A program made the translations under genes and the position numbers. Positions 8,888 to 18,511 of a stretch of 64,000 bases of DNA are shown in pieces (position 1 is the first letter of the stretch; every line of letters begins with the position of its first letter). The notes below the pieces were generated by a model that made no database searches, was not told the origin of the DNA, and saw only the letters and a list, made by a program, of their open reading frames with translations. Source of the DNA: a virus; IMG/VR virus record IMGVR_UViG_3300027759_006101, positions 62,001 to 126,000 of that record; one strand, written 5' to 3'.

Positions 8888-9219
8888 AGCGATAACTGAG
8901 TAACTGCTACAACTTGATTGTTCTCATCACGAATTGCTGATGGTCCTGTATCAACACAGAATACATCTTCACGATCAAATGAAACAAAGTCCATTGTCAC
9001 TCTATTTACAATATAGTAAACTCCATCTTCAGGATCAGGTAGATTTACAATTTTTTCAAAGTGAGTTTCAACAATAGGAATCCCAGTCAAATAAGCAACA
9101 ACTCTTTGCTTTGTCTCTACGTGGCAAGGATTTTCACATCTTGGTAAAGTTGCGTGTCCTGAAATTGTAATATCATGCCCAATAAGATTTACAAACTTCT
9201 TAAATTCTGGATACATCAT
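8884..9219 (-). CDS. Conserved small phage protein ('NLIGHDI...TGPSAIRD' type)
   Basis: 111 residues. The pattern V-N-L-x-x-H-D-I near the start, a central IVNLPDPEDGVYYIVNRV and a final VDTGPSAIRDENNQVVAV match a widespread phage hypothetical family (usually 'NLTPH' at the N-terminus and 'TGP-AVRD--G-I-GV' at the end). Its function is unknown in the family. It is tightly coupled (ATGA overlaps) between the HAD phosphatase and the metallopeptidase-like gene, within the nucleotide and clamp-loader operon. Confidence 0.75.
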   Translation of the reverse strand: MMYPEFKKFVNLIGHDITISGHATLPRCENPCHVETKQRVVAYLTGIPIVETHFEKIVNLPDPEDGVYYIVNRVTMDFVSFDREDVFCVDTGPSAIRDENNQVVAVTQLSL

Positions 9220-9593
9220 AAATCTAAACCTGCTATGCCTTCGTTACGTTTTGGCTGATAAACAAATGCTGATTGGTCTCCATTGGGTCTCAAATCATTA
9301 ATGAGAACTCTAGAACCACCACCAATTCCCATCACCAATTGATCATAAACAATACCAGCATAAGAAAGTTGCTTGACTGTAACATCACGCAAGCTCTCTT
9401 TGCGTCCGGTAGTAAGAATGATCTTGTAGCCTTTACTATCCCATTCACGAACTTTATCTACAGATCCGTAAATAATTTTAGGTTGATATCCGGGCTTTGC
9501 AATTTCAGTTGGGTCACCTTGTTCCCAAAGTGTTCCATCTAAATCACAAAAAATAGTGTAATTCTTTGTGGCTTGATCAATATTATGTTCCAT
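9216..9593 (-). CDS. HAD-superfamily phosphatase
   Basis: 125 residues. Motif I is FCDLDGTLW (nucleophile Asp and general acid Asp). Motif II is in IILTTGRKES, and motif IV is a single-Asp VLINDLRP. The short cap-less form resembles small phage HADs and capsule-type phosphatases. The substrate is unknown; the position after dUTPase suggests nucleotide or sugar-phosphate dephosphorylation, which is inference. The start codon overlaps the dUTPase stop as TAATG. Confidence 0.85.
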   Translation of the reverse strand: MEHNIDQATKNYTIFCDLDGTLWEQGDPTEIAKPGYQPKIIYGSVDKVREWDSKGYKIILTTGRKESLRDVTVKQLSYAGIVYDQLVMGIGGGSRVLINDLRPNGDQSAFVYQPKRNEGIAGLDL

Positions 9594-10123
9594 TACTTAC
9601 CTGTACTACCTAATCCACCCTTACGAGATGTCTTGTCAGTTTCACCAAATTCTTCTACTTCAACCAATTCGTGAACTGCCAGTTTAGCGACAACCATTTG
9701 GGCAATTCTGTCACCATGCTTGATTGAAAATGGAATCTTATTGTGATTAATAAGAATCACCTTGAGTTCAAAATCTTCCCCATCACCACAATAGTCACTG
9801 TCAATAGTACCTGGAGTATTAAGGACAGTAACACAAAACTTAGCAGCCAAACCAGAACGAGGGCGTATTTGAATTTCATAGCCGTTAGGAATATTTACGT
9901 TCAAACCAGTTGGAACAATCAAAGTTGAATGCGGAGCAATAAGAGTTTGCTCTTCGTATGAGTCCTTAACCCAAGCGCAAAGATCGTAACCAGCAGCACT
10001 TTCTGTTGCTTTTTTTGGAATTACTGCTCCTTCACGAAAAGCCTTAATCTCAACTGTTGCTTTAGGTCCAGTTATATTGCTGGCTCCTTTTCCTGTAACT
10101 TGTCCACTAGCTGATGTAGCCAT
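9593..10123 (-). CDS. dut: dUTPase (trimeric dUTP diphosphatase)
   Basis: 176 residues. It hydrolyses dUTP to dUMP and PPi. All five motifs are present: AAGYDLCA (1), IRPRSGLA (2), VLNTPGTIDSDYCGD (3, with the catalytic Asp and a small insertion GEDFE after it), GDRIAQMVV (4) and RKGGLGSTGK (5). An unusual Ala/Ser/Gly-rich N-terminal extension of about 25 residues precedes the fold. It is the second gene of an operon running from 10442 down to the SigH-like gene and fits with ribonucleotide reductase for dTTP supply. Confidence 0.95.
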   Translation of the reverse strand: MATSASGQVTGKGASNITGPKATVEIKAFREGAVIPKKATESAAGYDLCAWVKDSYEEQTLIAPHSTLIVPTGLNVNIPNGYEIQIRPRSGLAAKFCVTVLNTPGTIDSDYCGDGEDFELKVILINHNKIPFSIKHGDRIAQMVVAKLAVHELVEVEEFGETDKTSRKGGLGSTGK

Positions 10124-10124
10124 T

Positions 10125-10442
10125 TTAAATACCTTCCTCGTTCTTAATCATATCTGTTGTAATTTCTTCGTCAGTTGGATTGAATACAAGAGACAAAGGC
10201 GTTTCACGATTTTTCAATGCAATCGTAAAATTGATCAATTCTCTTCCTTCTAAATATCTGTCCATTTTAGAAAGTTCTTTTATATCATCTAAACTTAAAA
10301 TAGCAGTATAAACTCTTTCGGACTTTAAATCTTGAAGTTGCAGCCAAATGTATTGAACAATTTTAGGATCGTCTTCAGTACCTTCGTCTTCCTTAAGCAC
10401 TGCATCAAGTATTTTTACTTCTCTAACTGTAGCTTTAGCCAT
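10125..10442 (-). CDS. Unknown small protein, first gene of the dut-dnaX operon
   Basis: 105 residues from the ATG at 10442 (MAKATVREVKIL); the frame stays open upstream to 10517, but that part crosses the divergent gene. The strand-rich pattern with an acidic patch (KEDEGTEDD) is not recognised. It may be a small beta-barrel protein. It is divergent from the MWYKSAQ gene across 39 bases that carry a direct repeat. No clear Shine-Dalgarno sequence. Confidence 0.65.
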   Translation of the reverse strand: MAKATVREVKILDAVLKEDEGTEDDPKIVQYIWLQLQDLKSERVYTAILSLDDIKELSKMDRYLEGRELINFTIALKNRETPLSLVFNPTDEEITTDMIKNEEGI

Positions 10443-10457
10443 AAAAGGATTATATAT

Positions 10458-10482
10458 TGTAAATAGTAAAATGTAAATAGTA
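10458..10482. promoter_or_regulatory. Direct repeat in the divergent intergenic region
   Basis: Two copies of the 11-mer TGTAAATAGTA (10458-10468 and 10472-10482), spaced 14 bases start to start, lie between the divergent genes at 10442 (minus) and 10482 (plus). The second copy ends at the ATG of the plus gene. A TAAAAT hexamer sits at 10467-10472, so the repeat overlaps a possible -10 element. It could be an operator or promoter element; the function is inferred. A third copy of the 11-mer occurs at 24-34 inside a coding region. Confidence 0.35.
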
Positions 10483-10823
10483 TGTGGTACAAATCTGCTC
10501 AAATGACCTTTATGCAATCCCCTGAAACAAATGAGGAATGGTTAAGCAGACATAAGGTTGAAAAAGATGGCGATAAATATGTTTTTTATCACGGGTCTAG
10601 AATAAAATTTACTGAATTAAGAGCAGGCTCATTACTTGCTACATCCCCTCAAGAAGCTGCAGATTTTGGCGATACAAACTTTTTCAACGATAGAAGAAAA
10701 ACTTTAATCATCTACAAAGTTTTAGTTTCTCCCGATGAAATAATCCCAGGCTTTTGGGCAAAAGTTAAAAATAATCATCCTGTAGAAATTTACTATAAAT
10801 TATCAAGAAAAAGTACATCATAG
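10482..10823 (+). CDS. Small ADP-ribosyltransferase-like protein with MWYKSAQ start
   Basis: 113 residues. After the N-terminal tag MWYKSAQ, residues 35-85 read KYVFYHGSRIKFTELRAGS, then LLATSPQEAADFG and LIIYKVLVSPDEII. This is the strand-H-G-[ST] / 'aTs-eeAa-fg' / 'vyeV-v-pd' pattern of ART-fold domains found in phage polyvalent proteins. The H of the H-Y-E type triad is present; the later catalytic residues are uncertain. It has no Shine-Dalgarno sequence and may be translated from a nearly leaderless mRNA (TAGT directly before ATG). It precedes the PcfJ-domain gene by 22 bases and is probably co-transcribed. Confidence 0.5.
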   Translation: MWYKSAQMTFMQSPETNEEWLSRHKVEKDGDKYVFYHGSRIKFTELRAGSLLATSPQEAADFGDTNFFNDRRKTLIIYKVLVSPDEIIPGFWAKVKNNHPVEIYYKLSRKSTS

Positions 10824-10845
10824 TTCACAATAAAGAGAAAAATAA

Positions 10846-12630
10846 ATGTGGTATTCTAAAACAATTTTAGCAGGAATTGAAGATGCGATTGAGGCCTTAA
10901 AAACAAAAGGCGTAAATGAAGAGATAATTAATTTTGTAACCAATCTTCCTGATGATAAAAAAGGTAAAGCTATTGGTGCGTTGAATCAAAATCCTTCTAT
11001 GATGATTGATGATTTGAAAAGTTTATTTCAATCCGGTTATAAGCCCTCAAGTCAAGAAAAGCAACTTGTTAAAGATTATGACCCAAGATTTCAAAGTTGG
11101 GCTTTGTATCAATATAAACTTTTGAGAGCTAATAAACTTACAGACGATCCTAATGACGACAGATGGGAATACAAGCAACCACTATCTGGCTATGCTGGAA
11201 TTAAAGACGATTTAGATGAAATTCACGACTTCTTTAGAGCACACACTTTAGACAATCCTAACTATAATCTTGGAACAAAATCATTCCAAGAAGCTTATGA
11301 TGACTCTGTTGAATGGCACAATGCTATGACAAAAAGAGGATCTGGAAAATTCTATTTACCATTTAAGAGAGATGAATCTGGAAATATAGTTGATGAAAAG
11401 ATTGTTCATAGATACGAAGATGGGTCTATGATGGTCAGAATAGACGATCCTAATGATTTAGATGTCGAAGGCAACTTTATGCATCACTGTGTAGGTTCAT
11501 ATGCAGATAGTGTAAAGTATGGAGACTGTACTATTTATTCCTTGAGAAATAAATATAATCTTCCTCAAGTCACAATTGAAGTAGACAAAAGTGGTGCAGT
11601 AAAACAAATCAAGGGACCAAGTAATAAATCTGTTGAAGATGATGAACAAGTAGAAAAAATTAAAGAATTTTTCGAAGGCAATGACAGTATCAAAAAAGAA
11701 TCTGGAGAAGGAATTGCCCATCAAAGAGCCAGAGATTGGTATCCTGCAGAAACTTATTGGGAAACAGGTCCAAAAGAAATTGGATATTCAATACACGAGT
11801 TTTCTTATGGTCCTTACTTAGCTGATTATGGTGATGGGTACGACAATACTCAATTTTCTCGTTTTGGTATTGGACCGACTGAATTTGACCAAGATGGATT
11901 TGGGAGAAAAAATCTTGAAAATGTTAATATGGATGAGTTAGTCAAAGAAACAACAGAAACGCTTGATAAGGGCTTAAGAGAGAAATACGAGTTAGATGAT
12001 TATAACTTTGAGAGATTAGCAGATATTATAGCAGAAGTTGGATATAATAAACTTGATTTAATGATTGATGATGTCTATGAATCAGAAGAAGATTTTTACA
12101 AGCAACATTCATATTATGTCCATAGATACGAAAATTACGAAGACTATAAAAAACAAAAAGCCCAACAAATACTAAGAAATAATCCATTGTTAGACTTAGT
12201 GTTTAATTTTGCAGAATCATTCAATCAGTTTTCAGAAAGTGTTAGAAATCCATATGACGATAAATATGAGCGTTTTGAAGATGAGAATGAATATGCAAAA
12301 AAAGCATTTGCGAAAATGCAAGATTCTGAATTTAGATTAAAAACAGAAATTGCTAAACAAGTTTATAATAACTATAGAGACAATCCAATAGTACAAAAAT
12401 TTCAAAATAAATTTGGAATGATATTTACTTTACCGGATACTACAGACATTCCTGAGACATACAAAGCACCAATGTCACTATTGACTAATACATACGAAGC
12501 ACCAACTCAACTAAGATTCCAAGATCTTCCAGAAGGTGGATCATTCAATTTAGCAAAGCATAGAAAAAATCAACAACAGAATCTTGAAGATGATAATTTA
12601 AAAATTCCTTTTGAAGATGATTTTGAATAA
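10846..12630 (+). CDS. PcfJ-like domain protein
   Basis: 594 residues. It starts MWYSK, like the other MWY proteins. A PcfJ-like core lies at about residues 190-265: FMHHCVGSYADSVKYG, then IYSLRNKYNLPQVTIEVD and VKQIKGPSNKSV. PcfJ-like domains occur in conjugative elements and in large polyvalent phage proteins; their biochemical role is not settled. The rest is charged, with Tyr/Asp-rich helices and an acidic C-terminus. A GAGA-type ribosome site sits upstream of the ATG. It converges on the giant gene at 12637 with only 6 bases between and no hairpin. Confidence 0.8.
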   Translation: MWYSKTILAGIEDAIEALKTKGVNEEIINFVTNLPDDKKGKAIGALNQNPSMMIDDLKSLFQSGYKPSSQEKQLVKDYDPRFQSWALYQYKLLRANKLTDDPNDDRWEYKQPLSGYAGIKDDLDEIHDFFRAHTLDNPNYNLGTKSFQEAYDDSVEWHNAMTKRGSGKFYLPFKRDESGNIVDEKIVHRYEDGSMMVRIDDPNDLDVEGNFMHHCVGSYADSVKYGDCTIYSLRNKYNLPQVTIEVDKSGAVKQIKGPSNKSVEDDEQVEKIKEFFEGNDSIKKESGEGIAHQRARDWYPAETYWETGPKEIGYSIHEFSYGPYLADYGDGYDNTQFSRFGIGPTEFDQDGFGRKNLENVNMDELVKETTETLDKGLREKYELDDYNFERLADIIAEVGYNKLDLMIDDVYESEEDFYKQHSYYVHRYENYEDYKKQKAQQILRNNPLLDLVFNFAESFNQFSESVRNPYDDKYERFEDENEYAKKAFAKMQDSEFRLKTEIAKQVYNNYRDNPIVQKFQNKFGMIFTLPDTTDIPETYKAPMSLLTNTYEAPTQLRFQDLPEGGSFNLAKHRKNQQQNLEDDNLKIPFEDDFE

Positions 12631-12636
12631 ATAAAA

Positions 12637-15492
12637 TTAAGTCTTTTTTCTTATCATATAGGTTAGTTTATCTGCTAACCTATATTCTTTTTTAAAATCT
12701 AGTTTTTGAGCAATTTTTAGCATAGATTTAACAGAAGCTAATACATCTTCATCATCTTCATCATCTTCATCATCATATTCATCTTCATCTTCTTCATCAT
12801 CTTCATCATCTTCATCATCTTCATCATCTTCAATGAGGTTTTGTTGATTTTGTGCTTGTGGTTGATATGGCCTGTTATATTGTTCTTGTCTATCTAATTG
12901 AAATTGTCTATATTCTTCCAATTTTTCTCTTGAAATATTTTGGAATAATTCTGGGTTTTGTTGTTTAAATTGAGGTGTAGTATTCATCAAAGGAATATAT
13001 TCTTTGAATAAATGTGGTTTTTGATTTGCAAAAATAGAAATCATACCAGGAGACAAATACTGTCGTGATGATTGTAAGATTTTGATAAAAGTTTGGTCCG
13101 AAAGTTTATTCAAAACCTCTGGATACCAAGAGATTAATGTTTCAAATTTACTCAAATCCCAAAAACTACTACTTAATTTTTCCAAAAGCTCAAATAATAA
13201 ATTTTCATCATTGTTATTACTAATTAAATTAACAATAAAAGTATTTGGCTTAAGAATTACAATACTTCTCCAAGCTTGACCAGAGTCTAAATATTCTCTT
13301 ATATTCTTAAAATATTTTTCATATTCATTAACATTTGTACGATCTAGCACAAAAGTCATCACGTCTTTACGTGCGTGTGACTTTACAATATTTACAAATT
13401 CATCAGAAGAAGATACTTCTTTTGGAAGATAATCAAAAAACATTGATAATCGTTGATATTGTTTGTCAGAATCTTCATCAACTTCATCTTCATCGTAGTT
13501 ATCATCATCTTCGTCACCTATAGGATGTAAAAGATGAATTTTTTTGAAAACACTACCAACTAATTTATCAAAATATTCGATTGATGTTTTCCAGAATTCA
13601 ATATTATTCTTATCATTAGCATTGACATCTGCATAATCATCCATCAAATAAATAATTCTTGTCAAATTATCCAAAATATTTCCAGGTTGAGATGGTGGAA
13701 GATTTTGATAATCTTTATAATCAAGATAATTTGCTTTATCTACTGCTTTGTAAACTATAAATTCAGGATCGTCCTTAAATTTATCAGGAACAATTTTCCA
13801 TAAATCCGACCATTTAGAAAGCTCATTAACATTAAAGAGCATGTCTATATTATATTTTTCATTTCTTGCTCTTTCTAATAATGGTGCTATTGCTTCTGGA
13901 ATTTGCAATAACAATCTTGTATTTTCTAAAGTTGGGTATTTTTTGTATACGCTTTCTATTCCTTTGATAATAGCTAACTTGTTTACAAATTCATCATTGA
14001 AATCTATTTCGGCATTATTATCAGTGTTTTTGAGTCCAATTTGAGGGAGAGCTATAGACCAGTTTTGAGGAAAATTTCTGAATTGCCCCCCTTTTGAAGA
14101 TCTATCTAAAATCTTTTGCTTTACTTCTTCATTATTAGTGTCAATATATTCGAGGAATGCAAAATTAGTATTTGCACCTTGTTCAACACCAGCAAGTTGT
14201 TGTTTTAAATAAGAATTTAGCAATTGTCTGTTTTTGCTAATTCTATCAGTTTGATTTTTTGGAAGAGTCAAACCAGTATTTACATATTGAACAAGAATAT
14301 TGTTTCCACCAGGAGTATCGAAAAGATAATTGAAAATTCTGTCAGGCAAAATCCAACCTGTTCCAATAAATTTAGACAAATATGTTTTTGCATCATCTGT
14401 CTCAACTATAATTTTTGAATACACTTCCTTAGAAGGATCATTGCCAAAAGGAATTTTAGAGACTATACGTTCTTCAGGTAAAATTAATGGATGATAACCA
14501 CGGACTTCATTTACAAAAGGAATAAATTTTCCTCTTTCTTGTAAAAAATATGCGTTATTTTCTTCAGGTGAAAATTTAATTTCAAATTTTCCCTTATCCC
14601 ACATTCTCAAATCTTCTTCAGTAAAGGGACTTTCACGTTTACCGTAAGCATAAGATTTTACATAATGAGATAATTCAGATATCAATCGCTCCTCTGGAGA
14701 TATGGGTTTGTTTTTTAAGATCTTTTCTTCTTTGCCAGTTTCAGGATTAATTGTTCGAGCGTCAATATTTACGCCTTTGCTCTTCAAATATTTAAGATAT
14801 GTTGGAATGTCTCTTCCGGTAATTGTTCGACCTTTGTACTCAAAAGAAATATCTTCAGTTAATTGTGGACCTGTTCTGTTAACTGTATCAGTGATTTTAA
14901 TATCTTTTGAATTATATTGCAATGCTACTTTTCTTACGTTAGATGTAGGAGGATTTTCATCCCAAACAATAAAAAATGTAGCAGCTTGATTACTTCTATA
15001 ACTTTGCCACATATTATTGGGGCCTTTGTAAGCTATACACCAAGAAGTATCAGCAGCTAAATCTTTGCTGTCCTGTGCTTTTTCTACCTTAAATATTTGT
15101 ATACCATCACCAGTCAAGACAGGAGTATGTTCCGAAATATCTGCTTCAGGTTGTACTTCTTGCTTTTTGACTATTGGGAATTTGCCGTGAACAAAATCTA
15201 TTAGCTCTTCTAAATCATTTAATTGATTATCATTTATAACAACAAAACTTTTAGATACTTTGATATTGGCTGGATTTAATTTTTTAATATTAATATATTC
15301 AGTAAGATGGCTAACAATATCATTAATAGCAAATTCATCAGAATCTCTTGCTAACATCCAAGCAGCAATAGGTTTAAAGACAGAACTATAATTATTTACA
15401 ATTTCTTTATAGCTGTTATAATCTTTTCCAACAGACTTGAAAATTGAAATAAATAATTCTTTATTTGCTATTACTATACGATTATTAAACAT
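12637..15492 (-). CDS. Giant 'WCIxYKG' domain protein with acidic tail and C-terminal tag (paralogue 1)
   Basis: 951 residues. Residues around 130-205 carry TSWCIAYKGPNNMWQSYRS, then TFFIVWDENPP and VRKVALQY. This module is shared with the next gene and is reminiscent of PcfJ-type 'C-x-G/A-Y' modules. Long helical repeat-like segments follow. Near the C-terminus is a run of about 30 Asp/Glu residues, then the tag KSMLKIAQKLD...YRLADKLT. The acidic run separates the tag from the body, as a flexible linker would. It is probably virion-associated or co-injected (inference). It overlaps the upstream paralogue by 8 bases (start ATG 15492). Confidence 0.75.
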   Translation of the reverse strand: MFNNRIVIANKELFISIFKSVGKDYNSYKEIVNNYSSVFKPIAAWMLARDSDEFAINDIVSHLTEYINIKKLNPANIKVSKSFVVINDNQLNDLEELIDFVHGKFPIVKKQEVQPEADISEHTPVLTGDGIQIFKVEKAQDSKDLAADTSWCIAYKGPNNMWQSYRSNQAATFFIVWDENPPTSNVRKVALQYNSKDIKITDTVNRTGPQLTEDISFEYKGRTITGRDIPTYLKYLKSKGVNIDARTINPETGKEEKILKNKPISPEERLISELSHYVKSYAYGKRESPFTEEDLRMWDKGKFEIKFSPEENNAYFLQERGKFIPFVNEVRGYHPLILPEERIVSKIPFGNDPSKEVYSKIIVETDDAKTYLSKFIGTGWILPDRIFNYLFDTPGGNNILVQYVNTGLTLPKNQTDRISKNRQLLNSYLKQQLAGVEQGANTNFAFLEYIDTNNEEVKQKILDRSSKGGQFRNFPQNWSIALPQIGLKNTDNNAEIDFNDEFVNKLAIIKGIESVYKKYPTLENTRLLLQIPEAIAPLLERARNEKYNIDMLFNVNELSKWSDLWKIVPDKFKDDPEFIVYKAVDKANYLDYKDYQNLPPSQPGNILDNLTRIIYLMDDYADVNANDKNNIEFWKTSIEYFDKLVGSVFKKIHLLHPIGDEDDDNYDEDEVDEDSDKQYQRLSMFFDYLPKEVSSSDEFVNIVKSHARKDVMTFVLDRTNVNEYEKYFKNIREYLDSGQAWRSIVILKPNTFIVNLISNNNDENLLFELLEKLSSSFWDLSKFETLISWYPEVLNKLSDQTFIKILQSSRQYLSPGMISIFANQKPHLFKEYIPLMNTTPQFKQQNPELFQNISREKLEEYRQFQLDRQEQYNRPYQPQAQNQQNLIEDDEDDEDDEDDEEDEDEYDDEDDEDDEDVLASVKSMLKIAQKLDFKKEYRLADKLTYMIRKKT
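12744..12831. repeat. Low-complexity GAT/GAA codon repeat (poly-Asp/Glu)
   Basis: Tandem ATCTTCATC-type units on the plus strand encode the Asp/Glu run of the minus-strand giant protein. Near-perfect 9-base periodicity suggests expansion by slippage. It is coding, not a separate element. Confidence 0.85.
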
Positions 15493-18400
15493 TGTATTTT
15501 CTCAATATATTTGTAAACTTATCTGCTAACTTGTATTGATAATTAAAATCTAATTTCTGTGCTATTTTCACCATTGATTTTACAAAGGCAGTAATAGGTT
15601 CTTCTTCTTCATCTTCTTCAGTTTCTTCTGACGCAAATGGATCAGGTAATTCTTCTTGTGTCCCAGGCGGTGTAGGTCTTTTGCCTTTCATCACTTTGCC
15701 AGTTTCTTCATCAAAATATCCAGTGCCATATTTTGATTTTCTTTCATATGCAAGAATTCTTGGAGCAAGGTTAGGATACATATGAACTAAAGCTGCCCTT
15801 ATTTCTGGCAATATATCCACATAAACATCTCTCTCTAAAATTCTCGTTTCAAAATATTTAGGATAATTTCTTAATAAATGCAATTGATGATTTAAATTTG
15901 GACGATTTCTAAAATAACTAAATATTCCTAAATTATAAAAATTTGGATCTTCTTTTACTTCTGGATAATGATGTGTATATATATCCAAAAATTCTAACAT
16001 AATATCTGGTGTAAAGTTGTTAAATGAATCAATTTCTTCATCACTAAATTTTCTTTTTTCAAGTATTTTTGAGAGGAATTCAAATGCATAACTTCTACCA
16101 CGATATAATACTCTGTAAAATTCAGATCTTACATTTCTTTCACCATCTAGAAATTGATTTATGTAGTCTTCATATAGCCAAGGTGTTTTTTCAATGTCTA
16201 TATTAGACATAAAATTCTTAGCAGAAATGCTGTTCATTCTTCTCTGCAAAAATTCTTTAATTTCAGGATCTTCTAAAAATTCTTGTGGAATAAACTTTAA
16301 AATGTTTGCAAAATCATTTTCACCAAAATTAAGTTCACTACCTATCCAATCAGCAAAATGATCTATATTCTTAAAGAAATTTTTCCAAAAATTTATATCT
16401 TGTATTGCATTTTGAAATTCTTGGATTGCATCTCTGAAATTTTCTTTTGCTTCATCACTCATCTCTAATTCTTCAAACTTCTTAAATAATTTGCCATCAT
16501 TATAAATAGCCCATAATAAAGTTTGATTTGCATTATTAGGAACAATTTCTTCTGGTCTATCTTTGTATGCGTAGTGTGCGTCTTTTAAGATTGTTTGTTC
16601 GTGTTCTTTAAGATCAAATGCAAAATTTATGGTTGGATTATCACTCCAATCAGAATGGTAACTTTCAGTAAATTCGTCATAATTATTAAAAGAAAATTCA
16701 CGCAAAACATCTACATTTTTAATTTGAGAAATTAACGAAAGATCAAATGGATCGTTAGAATTGTAATATTTAACAATTTTTTCGGAAGGTTTTGGACATA
16801 ATATTGAATACTTTACTTCTTCCAATACCCCAAGTTCTTTTGCTTTTTCAAAATCTTCTGCATTGAAACCAGTTGCCATTGCCACTTCTTTGATAAGTGA
16901 TTTATCCCCTGATTGCAATACGACATTTTTCAAATCTTGTTTTGGAAAAGCCGAAGTAAAATCTACTAAATCTTTATCTGTCAATCTATTTTTTGCATAT
17001 AATAAATATAATTCAGGAAATTTAGGATCTTCGAAAATAAAATTTCGTATACCATTTGGAACAAAAGTTTTTACAGTGCTAATATATTTTATCAACAAAT
17101 CTCTGTCGTTTAAATCCAACAATAAATCGGCATCAGCAGTTTCGGCGTATGTTGAACCTGATTGCAAATAGTCTTTTTCAATCAAAGTTTCAAGATAAAT
17201 TCTCAATAAATCTGGTTTTTTTCTTAAGTCTTGTCTAGCAACTTCATTTATACCGCCCTGTTTTTCAATTAATTGTTTAAATAAATCTTTTCTATTTAAG
17301 TTTATTAAATCAATTTGCATAAGAGGGCTAAATCTTCTACCAGCTATAATTTGACTTCTTAAGTATGAAGTAAGTAAATTTTTGTTATTTCTAAAAAATT
17401 GATATTGCGTTTCAGAAAGTTGCAAACCAGTGTTGACATATTTCATCAACAAATCTTCACCACCAACACTTCTAGATAAATATTCTAAAACTTCATCTTT
17501 TACACGTTTGCCTAAACCCATCCATCTCGAAGTATAGAATTTAGCATCAGGGTTATTAAGGATGTACGCAATACCAGATCTATCTGAAATCTCTTCTATA
17601 ATATCTAAACTATTTTTATCTATTCTTTTTATGTCACTATCTTCGCCATTGACTTTAGATTTTCCAGATTGCCATAAAAGAATATCTTCCACACCCAAAG
17701 CAGCTATATAATTGAATGTGCCATTTTGTAATCTTTCTTCTGTAGTTTTGGGTTTGTTCTTGAGAATTAATTCTTCTTGACCAGTTTCGGGATTTTGTCT
17801 TGTTGCCTGTAAATTAATTCCCTTACCAGTCAAGTATTCAGAATATTTATCCCAATCCCATCCATTTGAAAGTTGATGTCCTGTCATATTTGGAATGTCT
17901 GTTAATAAAACATTACCTGAAGCAAAATCAAGAGCAACTTTTCGTTGATTTTCTGTAGGAGGATTATTATCAAAAACTACAAAAAAAGAAGCATCGTGCG
18001 AATCTCTATAAGATTGCCACATATTATTTGGGCCTTTATAGCCGATACACCATCTTGTATCATCACCAACTAATCTTCTACCATCGTTGGCATCATTTAT
18101 CTCAAATATCTTAATGGAATTATCTTTATTTGCTACAACAGGAACATCTTCAATTTCAGTATTTTCAGCCTGTTTTTCAGCTTGCAAAATAGGAAATTGA
18201 GCGTGGATATATTCTGTTAGTTTAATTGCATCATCAAAAACTTTATCGTTTATTTTGACAGCTTTTGCGCCAACTGAATATTTAGTAATTCTTCTTGAGT
18301 CAATATATTTTTGTATAGCTTCAATATATTCATTTGGTTCAATATTACGGGCCAATAACCAAGCAGCAAATACTTGATACTTTTGATCATATTGCTTTAC

Positions 18401-18511
18401 TGTTTCTCTTAAGTCTTGATAATATTCTGCATCTTTGCCCAAATGATTACAAATACCTTGAATATCTTCTTTTATGCCAGCTGTAACAATCCTGAGACTA
18501 TACCTTTTCAT
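15485..18511 (-). CDS. Giant 'WCIxYKG' domain protein with acidic tail and C-terminal tag (paralogue 2)
   Basis: 1008 residues, paralogous to the downstream gene. Shared blocks include an N-terminal helical region with AAWLLARN, then TRWCIGYKGPNNMWQSYRD, SFFVVFDNNPP, RKVALDF and LTGKGINLQATRQNPETG. The middle is a long helical, repeat-like region. The C-terminus has a shorter acidic run (EETEEDEEEE) followed by the tag KSMVKIAQKLD...YKLADKFT. The order body, acidic linker, tag is the same in both paralogues, which argues that the tag is functional. No catalytic motif is recognised. The start is the ATG at 18511. Confidence 0.75.
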   Translation of the reverse strand: MKRYSLRIVTAGIKEDIQGICNHLGKDAEYYQDLRETVKQYDQKYQVFAAWLLARNIEPNEYIEAIQKYIDSRRITKYSVGAKAVKINDKVFDDAIKLTEYIHAQFPILQAEKQAENTEIEDVPVVANKDNSIKIFEINDANDGRRLVGDDTRWCIGYKGPNNMWQSYRDSHDASFFVVFDNNPPTENQRKVALDFASGNVLLTDIPNMTGHQLSNGWDWDKYSEYLTGKGINLQATRQNPETGQEELILKNKPKTTEERLQNGTFNYIAALGVEDILLWQSGKSKVNGEDSDIKRIDKNSLDIIEEISDRSGIAYILNNPDAKFYTSRWMGLGKRVKDEVLEYLSRSVGGEDLLMKYVNTGLQLSETQYQFFRNNKNLLTSYLRSQIIAGRRFSPLMQIDLINLNRKDLFKQLIEKQGGINEVARQDLRKKPDLLRIYLETLIEKDYLQSGSTYAETADADLLLDLNDRDLLIKYISTVKTFVPNGIRNFIFEDPKFPELYLLYAKNRLTDKDLVDFTSAFPKQDLKNVVLQSGDKSLIKEVAMATGFNAEDFEKAKELGVLEEVKYSILCPKPSEKIVKYYNSNDPFDLSLISQIKNVDVLREFSFNNYDEFTESYHSDWSDNPTINFAFDLKEHEQTILKDAHYAYKDRPEEIVPNNANQTLLWAIYNDGKLFKKFEELEMSDEAKENFRDAIQEFQNAIQDINFWKNFFKNIDHFADWIGSELNFGENDFANILKFIPQEFLEDPEIKEFLQRRMNSISAKNFMSNIDIEKTPWLYEDYINQFLDGERNVRSEFYRVLYRGRSYAFEFLSKILEKRKFSDEEIDSFNNFTPDIMLEFLDIYTHHYPEVKEDPNFYNLGIFSYFRNRPNLNHQLHLLRNYPKYFETRILERDVYVDILPEIRAALVHMYPNLAPRILAYERKSKYGTGYFDEETGKVMKGKRPTPPGTQEELPDPFASEETEEDEEEEPITAFVKSMVKIAQKLDFNYQYKLADKFTNILRKYNV

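Noticed and set aside
12744-12831. Regular repeat that might look like a CRISPR-like or regulatory array
   Set aside because: It has a 9-base coding period and encodes Asp/Glu in frame in the giant protein; there are no spacers.
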